DNA of 64,000 bases from Candidatus Nomurabacteria bacterium (GTDB lineage Bacteria; Patescibacteria; Paceibacteria; UBA9973). This document shows, piece by piece, positions 52,347 through 59,993 of this stretch (positions within the stretch are counted from its first letter, which is position 1; every line of letters begins with the position of its first letter). The stretch spans positions 17,009 to 81,008 of the forward strand of contig JAPLXP010000002.1 in assembly GCA_026396015.1 (NCBI GenBank), read 5' to 3'. The position numbers and the translations under genes were made by a program. A model generated the notes under the pieces. That model saw nothing but the letters and a program-made list of their open reading frames with translations, searched no databases and was not told the origin of the DNA.

Positions 52347-53126
52347 ATGAAAAAAACAATACAATATAGCATTTCAAGCTTACTTATCCTTACTAGCGTT
52401 ATGCCATTCTTCGCTTTTGCAGAGGAAGCTATACCAGAAACCACAAGCATAAAAACTACTCCTGCAACAACAATAGCAATCCCACAGGGCAACAACTTTT
52501 GTGCAAAAATACCAGCAATTGGATCAAAGCTAGGAGAACAGATACTAAATTCAGAAACTAAAAAAAGAGAAAATGAGGCAAGACTAGCAGTAAACACAAC
52601 AAAAAAAGAAGCTGACATAGATGCAAAGCGTGCATCAGGTAGAGCAGACACAGATAGCAAGAGAATCAAAACTGCAGATAAATTAAACACAAAAGCAAAA
52701 ACAGATACACAAAAAGTAGCGGTTACAACATACACAAAAGCAATCAATGATTCCGTCACAGCACGTAGAACAGCAATCGATGCAGCAGTAAAAATATACA
52801 GAGATGGAATAACAGCATTATATACGACAAAAAGCACAGATACAGATATTAACTTTACAACATTTAAATCTTCAATTGACGGAGCTATTCAAAAGGCTAC
52901 AGCAGATTGTGCGAACAAAGTAGCTAGTAAAACAGTCAGTACTACATTCAACAAATCCTTAAAAGATGCCAGAGCAGCATTTACAGCAAACAATAAGCTC
53001 TCAGTACAAAACACTCAGATAAAGGCATTGAAAGACACTCGAGATGCAGCATTCAAAAAAGCTGAAGCAGACTTCAAACAAGCTACAGACAAGGCTCGCG
53101 CAGATCTAATCATGGCAATGAAATAA
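52347..53126 (+). CDS. Secreted helical alanine/lysine-rich protein
   Basis: 259 residues: a signal peptide ending near PFFAFAEEA, then an Ala/Lys/Thr/Asp-rich long coiled-coil (ARLAVNTTKKEADIDAKRAS, KALKDTRDAAFKKAEADFKQ) with one Cys pair. Resembles many secreted CPR coiled-coil proteins of unknown function. It ends in a strong terminator. Confidence 0.72.
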   Translation: MKKTIQYSISSLLILTSVMPFFAFAEEAIPETTSIKTTPATTIAIPQGNNFCAKIPAIGSKLGEQILNSETKKRENEARLAVNTTKKEADIDAKRASGRADTDSKRIKTADKLNTKAKTDTQKVAVTTYTKAINDSVTARRTAIDAAVKIYRDGITALYTTKSTDTDINFTTFKSSIDGAIQKATADCANKVASKTVSTTFNKSLKDARAAFTANNKLSVQNTQIKALKDTRDAAFKKAEADFKQATDKARADLIMAMK

Positions 53127-53132
53127 GAATCA

Positions 53133-53175
53133 GAAAATAAAAATCCATCCACCCGGATGGATTTTTATTTTTTAC
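53133..53175 (+). terminator. Terminator after secreted helical protein
   Basis: The stem AAAATAAAAATCCATCC with its complement, short loop ACC, T-run. Confidence 0.85.
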
Positions 53176-53192
53176 ACTGATATAATAAAAAA

Positions 53193-53660
53193 ATGGAAGA
53201 AAAACAAATACAAACCATATCATGGACTTCACCTGAATATATTCAAAAAGAAAAATCCATAGACTGGTTTTGGACTATTGGGCTCGTGTCTTTAATGGGA
53301 TTTTGTATTGCTATTTATTTTGGTAATTATCTTTTTGCGGTTTTAATACTTGTATCTGGTGGTATTTTTTTCTTATTACAAATACACACACCTAGAGACG
53401 TAGAATGTGAAATAAATAATGAAGTTATTAAGATTGGAAATATAAACTATCAGATAAAATCAATCAAATATTTTGATATAAAAAATAATGAAATTCCAAC
53501 ACTTTTAATCTACACATCAGACAGGTTTATGCCCATAAAATCAATCCAAATTCAAAAGGAATCATCCAAGGAGATAGAAAAAGAGTTAATAAAATTTGTA
53601 GAGAAAAAAGAAATACAAGAATCACACGCAGTTAAATTCATGGAGACATTAGGATTCTAA
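53193..53660 (+). CDS. Two-helix membrane protein of unknown function
   Basis: 155 residues: a cytoplasmic EYIQKEKSIDWFWTIG segment, two adjacent membrane helices, then a soluble beta-rich domain (PRDVECEINNEVIKIGNINYQIKSIKYFDI) that looks like a small PH-like fold. No known family named. TATAAT ends 6 nt before the ATG. Confidence 0.68.
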   Translation: MEEKQIQTISWTSPEYIQKEKSIDWFWTIGLVSLMGFCIAIYFGNYLFAVLILVSGGIFFLLQIHTPRDVECEINNEVIKIGNINYQIKSIKYFDIKNNEIPTLLIYTSDRFMPIKSIQIQKESSKEIEKELIKFVEKKEIQESHAVKFMETLGF

Positions 53661-53687
53661 AAAACACCCATCTGGGTGTTTTTTAGA
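53656..53687 (+). terminator. Terminator
   Basis: The stem AAAAAACACCCA with its complement overlaps the previous stop codon. Confidence 0.8.
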
Positions 53688-53690
53688 ATT

Positions 53691-53812
53691 GTAATTCCGG
53701 CAAGATATCTTCCCCTACGGGGACAGTATATCTTTTCTAAATTCTTGCAGAATTACAGAAAAGCTTTTCGATTCCTACACGCAAATGAAGCAGTACATTT
53801 GCTCGGAATCAC
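53691..53812 (-). ncRNA. Candidate structured RNA C next to tRNA-Arg(GCG)
   Basis: On the minus strand GTGATTCCG (53804-53812) pairs with CGGAATTAC (53691-53699), nine pairs with one G-U. Next to the 5' strand is a 7-bp hairpin GCAAATG/CATTTGC with loop carrying CTGC. Further in, GCAAG/CTTGC encloses GATAT/ATATC and CCCC-TAC-GGGG. The plus strand here reads like tRNA-Arg's 3' end (TTCGATTCCT and CGGAATCAC) with the hairpin inserted, in inverted orientation to the tRNA. Confidence 0.5.
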
Positions 53813-53859
53813 AATAGAAAAAGCTAGACCAAAGTCTAGCTTTTTCTATTGTGATTCCG
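53805..53859. terminator. Terminator after tRNA-Arg(GCG), stem extended into the tRNA
   Basis: A perfect 25-bp stem around CAAA. Its distal part is the tRNA acceptor 3' strand and its inverted copy. Confidence 0.75.
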
Positions 53860-53923
53860 GCAGGAATCGAACCTGCATCACAACTTCCGCAAAGTTGTGT
53901 CCTATCCATTGAACGACGGAACC
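53852..53923 (-). tRNA. tRNA-Arg (GCG)
   Basis: Acceptor GGTTCCG/CGGAATC, anticodon stem CAACT/AGTTG with loop TTGCGGA, T-arm GCAGGTTCGATTCCTGC. Most bacteria read CGN codons with an ACG anticodon edited to inosine; here the wobble base is G. Confidence 0.9.
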
Positions 53924-53969
53924 ATTAAACCTTTATTTTATACACTAAAAAAAGGTTTTTAGCAAGTTT

Positions 53970-54386
53970 TTATTTCTTCAACGAATTTCGAATCTCTTCC
54001 GTCATTTCATTATTTTCCTTTATCAGACGATGCACTTCATCTTGGATTGCGAGCAATGCTTCGGCGTCCTTGTATGTTTGTAACGCCTGCTTGTCAGATG
54101 CCGCGGCTGCTACCTTCTGACCCACCATAATCACAGACAACAATACGAGCTGAAGGAATGTCTGAGCAATCCAAGATATGAGGGTAGATGTTCCCCCTTC
54201 TATTGCAGCCGGCAGACTGATGAGTGCCAATGCTGCAAAAATATATGCGCACCACATAGTGCTGACCATACTTGTAATTAAAATTGCTATTTTTCCATTG
54301 AGCCCTGTATGCTCACCCTTTGTAGTGTGGGGGCCGTATTTTGTGCGCTCTTCTATTCTTGGATGTGGTGTGTGTTGTTTTTCCAT
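53970..54386 (-). CDS. Small two-helix membrane protein
   Basis: 138 residues: a His/Pro-rich cytoplasmic N-terminus, GLNGKIAILITSMVSTMWCAYIFAALALISLPAAI, STLISWIAQTFLQLVLLSVIMVGQKVAAAASD, then a helical tail. The pattern also occurs in other bacteria as an uncharacterised family. Function unknown. Confidence 0.7.
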   Translation of the reverse strand: MEKQHTPHPRIEERTKYGPHTTKGEHTGLNGKIAILITSMVSTMWCAYIFAALALISLPAAIEGGTSTLISWIAQTFLQLVLLSVIMVGQKVAAAASDKQALQTYKDAEALLAIQDEVHRLIKENNEMTEEIRNSLKK

Positions 54387-54412
54387 ATTGATTTTATTTT
54401 AATACATAATAA

Positions 54413-54706
54413 TTATTTCCCCTCTGCCCAGTTTTTTAGATCTTCATAAGGCACCTCTCCACAGAGAGTCTTGCCAGATATAGTATTCACAAAGAACGGT
54501 ACTCCCCCGCATGGCTCCTTATCTAGGGATTCCATCATCTTTGCATTTTCATCACTGTGATCAACTTCGATTTTTTCAAGCTCGATACCTGTTTCTGTTT
54601 TTAGTTTTTCACACACAGGCTCCATCTCATCGCAATGAGAACAATCACTTCCATAAAAAAATAATAGGTGGTTTCGGTTTTCCGAAACCGTGCTGGGCAT
54701 AGTCAT
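54413..54706 (-). CDS. Glutaredoxin/thioredoxin-like protein (CSHC)
   Basis: 97 residues: LLFFYGSDCSHCDEMEPVCEKL with CXXC, cis-Pro in GGVPFFVN, and SGKTLCGEVPYEDLKNW. A cytoplasmic thioredoxin fold. TATACT ends 6 nt before the ATG. The first codons include a GGTTTCGG-AAAA-CCGAAACC hairpin, which could affect early translation. Confidence 0.82.
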   Translation of the reverse strand: MTMPSTVSENRNHLLFFYGSDCSHCDEMEPVCEKLKTETGIELEKIEVDHSDENAKMMESLDKEPCGGVPFFVNTISGKTLCGEVPYEDLKNWAEGK

Positions 54707-54735
54707 TCAATCAGTATATACCAAAAACCAGGCAA

Positions 54736-54768
54736 AATAAAACCCCCGCAATGCGGGGGTTTTATTAT
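54736..54768. terminator. Terminator after rpsT
   Basis: The stem AATAAAACCCCCGC with its complement, tiny loop AAT, T-run on both strands. Confidence 0.88.
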
Positions 54769-55019
54769 TTTGTGATTTTTGAGAGACGAGCCTTTTTGCG
54801 AGATGCAGTGTTCTTTTTGATAACACCTTTCTTTGCGGCCTTGTCGATAACACTGTAAACAGATGGAAGGTTTTTCTTTGCCTCGGCTTTATTCTTTTCA
54901 CGAACTAACTTTTCAATCTTTTTGATTGATTCTTTCATAACTTTTGTACGGCGATCATTGACTGCTTTTTTCTTCATTGATCCACGTAGAGCTTTTTTTG
55001 CTGATTGTGTAATTGGCAT
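54765..55019 (-). CDS. rpsT: 30S ribosomal protein S20
   Basis: 84 residues of bS20: QSAKKALRGSMKKKAVNDRRTKVM, SVIDKAAKKGVIKKNTASRKKARLSK. A basic helical bundle binding 16S rRNA. Preceded by an unusually long structured leader. Confidence 0.95.
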   Translation of the reverse strand: MPITQSAKKALRGSMKKKAVNDRRTKVMKESIKKIEKLVREKNKAEAKKNLPSVYSVIDKAAKKGVIKKNTASRKKARLSKITK

Positions 55020-55136
55020 ATTTTTTAAATTAAATGTTATTTGTAGCTGATAGTTGCTAACTTAAGATTTCAGAGTCGCCGAGACACCAGCAAAACTGAT
55101 AGATGAATAATAGCACAGAAAATTTAAAAAGTAAAA
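55020..55136 (-). promoter_or_regulatory. rpsT promoter and structured leader
   Basis: A TTTACT, 17-bp spacer and TATTAT promoter lies near 55090-55130. It gives a leader of roughly 80 nt with foldable segments, TTGCT/AGCAA and GTCTC/GCGAC-type pairs. Most genes here have no leader, so autoregulation by S20 is plausible. Confidence 0.5.
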
Positions 55137-55781
55137 CTATATACCAGTAATCAAATCAAAAAGTCTATATGCATAAGGTGCTAAACTTCCCCACAAGAAG
55201 AACACAAAGAATAGTAAAAAGAATATACCCCATTGAGTCATGAAGTTCTCGATATATCTTAGTCGTGCAGGTAGGAATGAAAAGAGGATTTTTGAACCAT
55301 CCAACGGTGGTATCGGTACCATATTAAAAAATGCTAATACTATATTGAGCATGACTATCATGATACTGATCTTGTAAAAAGGAAGAATATTAGTCGGATC
55401 AAATGCTGGCATTCCAAATACATAAGCAAAACGAATAAACATTCCAAATATAATAGCGATCATCAAATTCGCTGCAATACCTGCACCCGACACGATAACA
55501 TTACCCCACTTCCCCTTTCGAAGATTATCAGGATTGTATGGGACAGGTCGTGCCCAGCCGATGACAAATCCTGCATTTGAGATTATTAGAAATAATGGGA
55601 GCAAAAAAGACCCAAAAAGATCCATGTGTTTAATAGGATTCAATGTTAGGCGACCAGAAAGACGTGCTGTATCATCCCCCAGCAGGTAGGCAGAATAGCC
55701 ATGAGCGAATTCGTGAATAATGACTGACATAATTAGGACTATTACATAAAATAGCCCATCCATAGGTGTTGTAAATTGCAT
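55137..55781 (-). CDS. Site-2 protease family membrane metalloprotease
   Basis: 214 residues. Zn motif HEFAHG in the second helix, and NMVPIPPLDGSKIL (NxxPxxxLDG) in the later helix: M50B protease. It cleaves within membranes. No PDZ domain is present, so it is the short FtsH-independent type. Start at 55781 with a TATAAC box just upstream; divergent from rpmB. Confidence 0.9.
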   Translation of the reverse strand: MQFTTPMDGLFYVIVLIMSVIIHEFAHGYSAYLLGDDTARLSGRLTLNPIKHMDLFGSFLLPLFLIISNAGFVIGWARPVPYNPDNLRKGKWGNVIVSGAGIAANLMIAIIFGMFIRFAYVFGMPAFDPTNILPFYKISIMIVMLNIVLAFFNMVPIPPLDGSKILFSFLPARLRYIENFMTQWGIFFLLFFVFFLWGSLAPYAYRLFDLITGI

Positions 55782-55833
55782 ATAGTTATATCGTTTGCAT
55801 TCCGAGTACTTATATGATAACATAACTCCACAT

Positions 55834-56079
55834 ATGGCAAAAGTATGCGAAATAACAAAAAAGGGCTCAATCATGGCGGGTGGATACTCGAACATTGTTC
55901 GTGCTACAAAATTCAACCCTACAGGTAAGGTCCGAAAATACCCTAATCTTCAAAAGAAGCGTATTTACGTTCCTGAGCTAAAGAAATACTTCAGTTTGAC
56001 TATTTCTACTCAGGCAATCAAGACTATCAATAAAAACGGTGCATTCGCAGTTCTTAAAAAAGCTGGAATCATCAAATAA
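55834..56079 (+). CDS. rpmB: 50S ribosomal protein L28
   Basis: 81 residues: AKVCEITKKGSIMAGGYSNIVRATKFNPTGKVRKYPNLQKKRIYVPE, ISTQAIKTINKNGAFAVLKKAGI. The usual CxxC zinc motif is reduced to one Cys. Start at 55834. Confidence 0.95.
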   Translation: MAKVCEITKKGSIMAGGYSNIVRATKFNPTGKVRKYPNLQKKRIYVPELKKYFSLTISTQAIKTINKNGAFAVLKKAGIIK

Positions 56080-56113
56080 TAAAACCCCCTCAACCGAGGG
56101 GGTTTTATTATTT
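56077..56113. terminator. Bidirectional terminator
   Basis: The stem AATAATAAAACCCCCTC with its complement overlaps both stop codons. Confidence 0.88.
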
Positions 56114-56977
56114 TTGCCAAAGACTCACACCATCTGTATCAAATTCTATATTCCCCTTCTCATATGTCGCCAAGTATAGGATTTGTAATGAATCTAGTTT
56201 ATCTAGAGTCTCTTTGTGTGGGTGCCCATACCTATTATTTAACCCTGCCGAGATTATCGCATAGGATGGAGATATAGCCCGGAGCCATTCCGTACTCGAG
56301 GATGTATGTGAACCATGATGGCCAAGCTTTAGTACTGAGGATTTTAGGAATTCAGGTTTTTCATTTTTTATAATAATATTTTCTACATTATTCGGAGCAT
56401 CACCTGTGAGCATGAATGACTGTCCCCCATAGGTGAGCCTGCCTACTATCGAGCCATCATTTGAATCAAGATTTACCACATCCCTATCGGGATATAAAAT
56501 ATCAAAATAAATATTTTCTTTTTCATCGATGATTATATGCATTCCACGTCGAGCAATATCTTTTTGTATATGATGATCGATTATTTTCTGCTCGAGCTTT
56601 TGATAGGTCTTGGTCTTACCTCCCGCTCCATTCTCCAGTACTCGAGATACAGTATAATCATCAAGTACAGCAGACAGCCCACCTATATGATCCGCATCAG
56701 CGTGCGTAGCAACCACTAGGTCGATAGTTTTATCAAACAATGGCATTACACTCGCGAGCTGACTCACGACACTAGCATCAGGCCCTCCGTCGACTAGTAC
56801 CTGCCTGCCATTTGGAGCCTCAATGTATATAGAATCCCCTTGCCCCACATCCAGGAAAACAACACGCAAATAACTGGTGTGCGAGCTAGTATTAGAATAA
56901 AAATAACCATAAATAGCAATAAGAATAACTACCGTTGTAGCCCACAATATGGATAAATGTCTACGCCTTGATATCAT
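56108..56977 (-). CDS. ComEC/Rec2-like metallo-beta-lactamase hydrolase
   Basis: 289 residues: an N-terminal membrane anchor, FLDVGQGDSIYIEAPNGRQVLVDGGP, THADADHIGGL, HHGSHTSSS and SAGLNNRYGHPH. These match the MBL domain of competence protein ComEC as a separate, anchored protein. It probably degrades extracellular nucleic acid or phosphodiesters. It is divergent from the SOD gene. Confidence 0.88.
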   Translation of the reverse strand: MISRRRHLSILWATTVVILIAIYGYFYSNTSSHTSYLRVVFLDVGQGDSIYIEAPNGRQVLVDGGPDASVVSQLASVMPLFDKTIDLVVATHADADHIGGLSAVLDDYTVSRVLENGAGGKTKTYQKLEQKIIDHHIQKDIARRGMHIIIDEKENIYFDILYPDRDVVNLDSNDGSIVGRLTYGGQSFMLTGDAPNNVENIIIKNEKPEFLKSSVLKLGHHGSHTSSSTEWLRAISPSYAIISAGLNNRYGHPHKETLDKLDSLQILYLATYEKGNIEFDTDGVSLWQK

Positions 56978-57016
56978 GATATAATATATATATTAACACT
57001 AGGAGCTAAAAAAATC

Positions 57017-57622
57017 ATGGAAAAATTCACAGAAAAAACTTTTAACATCGGGGAGCTCGCAGGAATCGGAGCAAAGAATATCGAGGAACACCTAAAACTT
57101 TATAAAGGCTATGTAACCAATGCAAATAGCGTTGTTGAAAAGATCAGCAGCCTAAGCCAAGGATTTTTCCGTGATGGTGAAGATAATGGATATCTGATAT
57201 CTGAACTATTCCGCCGTTTTTCTTTTGAATACAATGGAATGAGAAATCACGAAGTATATTTTAACTCCCTATCAGGAGGAGCAAAAGAATTAAACCCACA
57301 GAGTGATCTTGCAAGGAAAATAAATGAAACTTGTATGTCTCTAGATATATTAATGATGGGATTTAAAAATATGGCACTGACTCGCGGTGTGGGCTGGGCT
57401 GTACTTTGGTATGACAGAAAAGACAAGAGACTACTCGCATCATGGGTAGACGAACAGCATCTAGGTCAACTCAATGGCTGCGAGATGATACTAGCATTGG
57501 ATATGTGGGAGCATGCCTATGTATATGACTATGCGACAAGTGAAAAGAAAAAATACATTGAAGCATTTTTTGCCAACTTGAATTGGAATGTAATTGAAGA
57601 GAATTTTAAAAATGCACAATAA
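57017..57622 (+). CDS. sodA: Fe/Mn superoxide dismutase
   Basis: 201 residues. C-terminal metal ligands are present in ALDMWEHAYVYDY (Asp, His), and a third in NHEVYF. The first ligand region reads EEHLKLYKGYVTNAN, one residue shorter than the usual HHxxHHxxYV. It retains one His, and the exact ligand is uncertain. It detoxifies superoxide. It has an AGGAG ribosome-binding site and a leader, in contrast to many neighbours. Confidence 0.9.
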   Translation: MEKFTEKTFNIGELAGIGAKNIEEHLKLYKGYVTNANSVVEKISSLSQGFFRDGEDNGYLISELFRRFSFEYNGMRNHEVYFNSLSGGAKELNPQSDLARKINETCMSLDILMMGFKNMALTRGVGWAVLWYDRKDKRLLASWVDEQHLGQLNGCEMILALDMWEHAYVYDYATSEKKKYIEAFFANLNWNVIEENFKNAQ

Positions 57623-57636
57623 TAAATAATATAAAA

Positions 57637-58215
57637 ATGATCGCTCACCTCGAAGGAAAAATTCTATATACGACAGACAAATACACCATCATCGATGTGA
57701 ATGGTGTAGGTTATAAAGTATTCCTATCTAGTACAAATATTGCCGCATGCAATGTAGGTGCGACGAAAAAATTGTGGATCTACACCGCTGTGCGTGAGAC
57801 TGCCTTGGATCTATATGGTTTCGACAATATCAACGAGATGAATTTCTTTGAGTTACTCCTCGATGTATCTGGTATCGGACCAAAGGGTGCACTGGGCATA
57901 CTATCTATCGCATCTATCGATTCACTACAGAGAGCAATCGCTACTGGAGATACAGGATATCTGACCAAGGTATCTGGTATCGGCCGCAAGACTGCAGAAA
58001 AAATCGTGATTGAATTGCGAGATAAACTCAAAGCCTACAAGGGTGAAGAAGGAACTGCAGGAGGATTGCGAGAAGAGAGCGATATGATAGAGGCACTAAA
58101 GTCTCTGGGCTACAGTCAAAATGAAGCTCGGGATGCATTGAAGCAAATCCCCTCTTCTATCACAGACATGAATGGAAAAATAAAAGAAGCACTCAAAATT
58201 CTTAGTGGAAAATAA
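57637..58215 (+). CDS. ruvA: Holliday junction branch migration protein RuvA
   Basis: 192 residues: OB-fold MIAHLEGKILYTTDKYTIIDVNGVGYKV, helix-hairpin-helix LLDVSGIGPKGALGIL and VSGIGRKTAEKIVIELRDKL, C-terminal UBA-like ALKSLGYSQNEARDAL. It binds Holliday junctions with RuvB. It follows SOD by 14 nt. Confidence 0.96.
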   Translation: MIAHLEGKILYTTDKYTIIDVNGVGYKVFLSSTNIAACNVGATKKLWIYTAVRETALDLYGFDNINEMNFFELLLDVSGIGPKGALGILSIASIDSLQRAIATGDTGYLTKVSGIGRKTAEKIVIELRDKLKAYKGEEGTAGGLREESDMIEALKSLGYSQNEARDALKQIPSSITDMNGKIKEALKILSGK

Positions 58216-58255
58216 AAAAACTTACAGGTCTTGCCTGTAAGTTTTTTTATTTTCC
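58206..58255. terminator. Bidirectional terminator
   Basis: A long stem (GGAAAATAAAAAAACTTACAGG with its complement) lies between convergent genes and includes both stops. Confidence 0.85.
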
Positions 58256-58258
58256 ACT

Positions 58259-58657
58259 TTATGAGAGCATTCTACCTCGCAATGTCTTTACGCAAAGATA
58301 TGTAGCAAGGAAGAATAGTAATGCTGCAATTTGATTGACCCAATAAAAATACACATTCAATGCTACAGCGGGAGATAGATTCATATATGTATAAACAGCG
58401 TAATATTCAAAAGATATAAATGCAACGATCGAAGCAAGTGTATCTAGATAAATAATCCACTTTTGTGCAGGATTCAAAAATCCTCCGAGAATAGCTAGGA
58501 GCAATATACCCACTATAGATATACTAATAGGTAGATTGATCATAGAGCTGAACAACGGAAGAGTACCCGCCATCAGTACACCCATAATAACAAACAATAT
58601 TCTAACCTTGTCCCCATGATAATGGTATGCTATTTGTTTTTCTTGTGTTGATTCCAT
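58259..58657 (-). CDS. Small integral membrane protein
   Basis: 132 residues with four hydrophobic helices; no family recognised. TATAAT ends 6 nt before the ATG at 58657. It is the only gene in its unit, between ruvA and mutM. Confidence 0.7.
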   Translation of the reverse strand: MESTQEKQIAYHYHGDKVRILFVIMGVLMAGTLPLFSSMINLPISISIVGILLLAILGGFLNPAQKWIIYLDTLASIVAFISFEYYAVYTYMNLSPAVALNVYFYWVNQIAALLFFLATYLCVKTLRGRMLS

Positions 58658-58722
58658 ATCTATATTATACGCCTGTATTGAATATATGTTAATCATTATA
58701 AAGCTGTGCTATACTCGCCAAT

Positions 58723-59655
58723 ATGCCAGAGTTACCAGAAGTCACCACCACAGTAAATGGATTGCAGAGGGTCCTACCAGGGATCACTATTACCGATGTG
58801 TGGACAGACCTCGCCAAGGAGAACCAGAACTACAAGCAATTTCTAAATACAATAAAGGATGCTATCTTCTATAAAAAATTCAAGAAGCAAGTGATTGATG
58901 CCAAGGTTAAAAAAGTAGAACGCATGGCAAAGAACATATTGATTCACCTAGATAATGGCAACACTATACTAATCCACATGAAGATGACTGGACACATCAT
59001 CTACGGTAAATACGTCTACGATAAAAAATTAAATAAGTGGGCACCAGACAAAGACGAACGTGCAGCACTACACGATCCATACAATAGATTCGTGCATGTG
59101 GTATTCGAACTTTCAAATGGCAAGCATTTTGTATTCTGTGATTCAAGAAAATTTGGCAAGGTAACCCTCCTCGCTACTATCGATATAAATGACAGTATTC
59201 ACCTGGCAGGCACAGGTCCCGAGCCACTGGATAAAGATTTCAGTTTTGAAAAATTTAAAGATTGTATTACAAAAAAGAAAAATCAGAAAATCAAAACAAT
59301 ATTGATGGATCCATATACGATAGCCGGTATTGGTAATATTTATTCCGACGAGATGCTATGGATGTCAGGCATCCACCCAGAGACAAATCCTGAAAATATT
59401 CCAAATAAAAAACTAAAAGAATTGTACGATGACATGCAGGATGTATTACTAAAAGGCATAGACTTTGGTGGAGACTCTATGAGTGACTATAGAGACATAG
59501 ATGGCAAGAAAGGAGAATTTCAAAATCACCACAATGTGTACCGCAGGATAAAACAAAAATGTGGCAAGAAAAAATGTGGTGGTGTTATAATAAGAAAATC
59601 AGTAGGAGCACGCAATGCGCACTTCTGCGAGAGTCATCAGATACTATATAAATAA
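58723..59655 (+). CDS. mutM: Formamidopyrimidine-DNA glycosylase
   Basis: 310 residues: N-terminal PELPEVTTTVNGL with catalytic Pro1/Glu2, HMKMTGHIIYG, DSRKFGKVTL, IAGIGNIYSDEMLW and a C-terminal zinc finger (CGKKKCGG ... FCESHQ). It excises oxidised purines such as 8-oxoG. Together with the MTH1-like protein it gives the cell defence against 8-oxoguanine. TATACT ends 7 nt before the ATG. Confidence 0.95.
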   Translation: MPELPEVTTTVNGLQRVLPGITITDVWTDLAKENQNYKQFLNTIKDAIFYKKFKKQVIDAKVKKVERMAKNILIHLDNGNTILIHMKMTGHIIYGKYVYDKKLNKWAPDKDERAALHDPYNRFVHVVFELSNGKHFVFCDSRKFGKVTLLATIDINDSIHLAGTGPEPLDKDFSFEKFKDCITKKKNQKIKTILMDPYTIAGIGNIYSDEMLWMSGIHPETNPENIPNKKLKELYDDMQDVLLKGIDFGGDSMSDYRDIDGKKGEFQNHHNVYRRIKQKCGKKKCGGVIIRKSVGARNAHFCESHQILYK

Positions 59656-59807
59656 AATACTGAAATAAAATAATTATTGAAAAAAGTCTTGCGCAGGAGA
59701 TTAGAAAATAAATGAGTATACGAATATTATTTTCTTGATCGACGAGCAGAGCAAATTTTCACCAGAAAATTATGTGTGCTTTTTGAAATAAGTTATTTTA
59801 TGAAAGT

Positions 59808-59993
59808 ATGAATACTATGAAAAATAAAATTTTAAAAAATAAAGGTGCGTCGGATCTTGGGCTACTGTTCATAGTAATAGTGGTACTATTTCTACTCTGG
59901 GTTTTTACCGGCGGTCCGAATAGACCAGAGACAAAACAGGACCTTTTGCAAAAGGACCCATTAGGTGTTCTTGGTAATTCAATAACTCCATAG
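59808..59993 (+). CDS. Small single-helix membrane protein
   Basis: 61 residues: basic N-terminus, one membrane helix (LGLLFIVIVVLFLLWVF), then TGGPNRPETKQDLLQKDPLG. A second Met at 59817 could be the start. Its stop directly abuts the stop of the convergent trmH-like gene. The 59656-59807 gap upstream holds no recognised feature. Unknown function. Confidence 0.55.
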   Translation: MNTMKNKILKNKGASDLGLLFIVIVVLFLLWVFTGGPNRPETKQDLLQKDPLGVLGNSITP

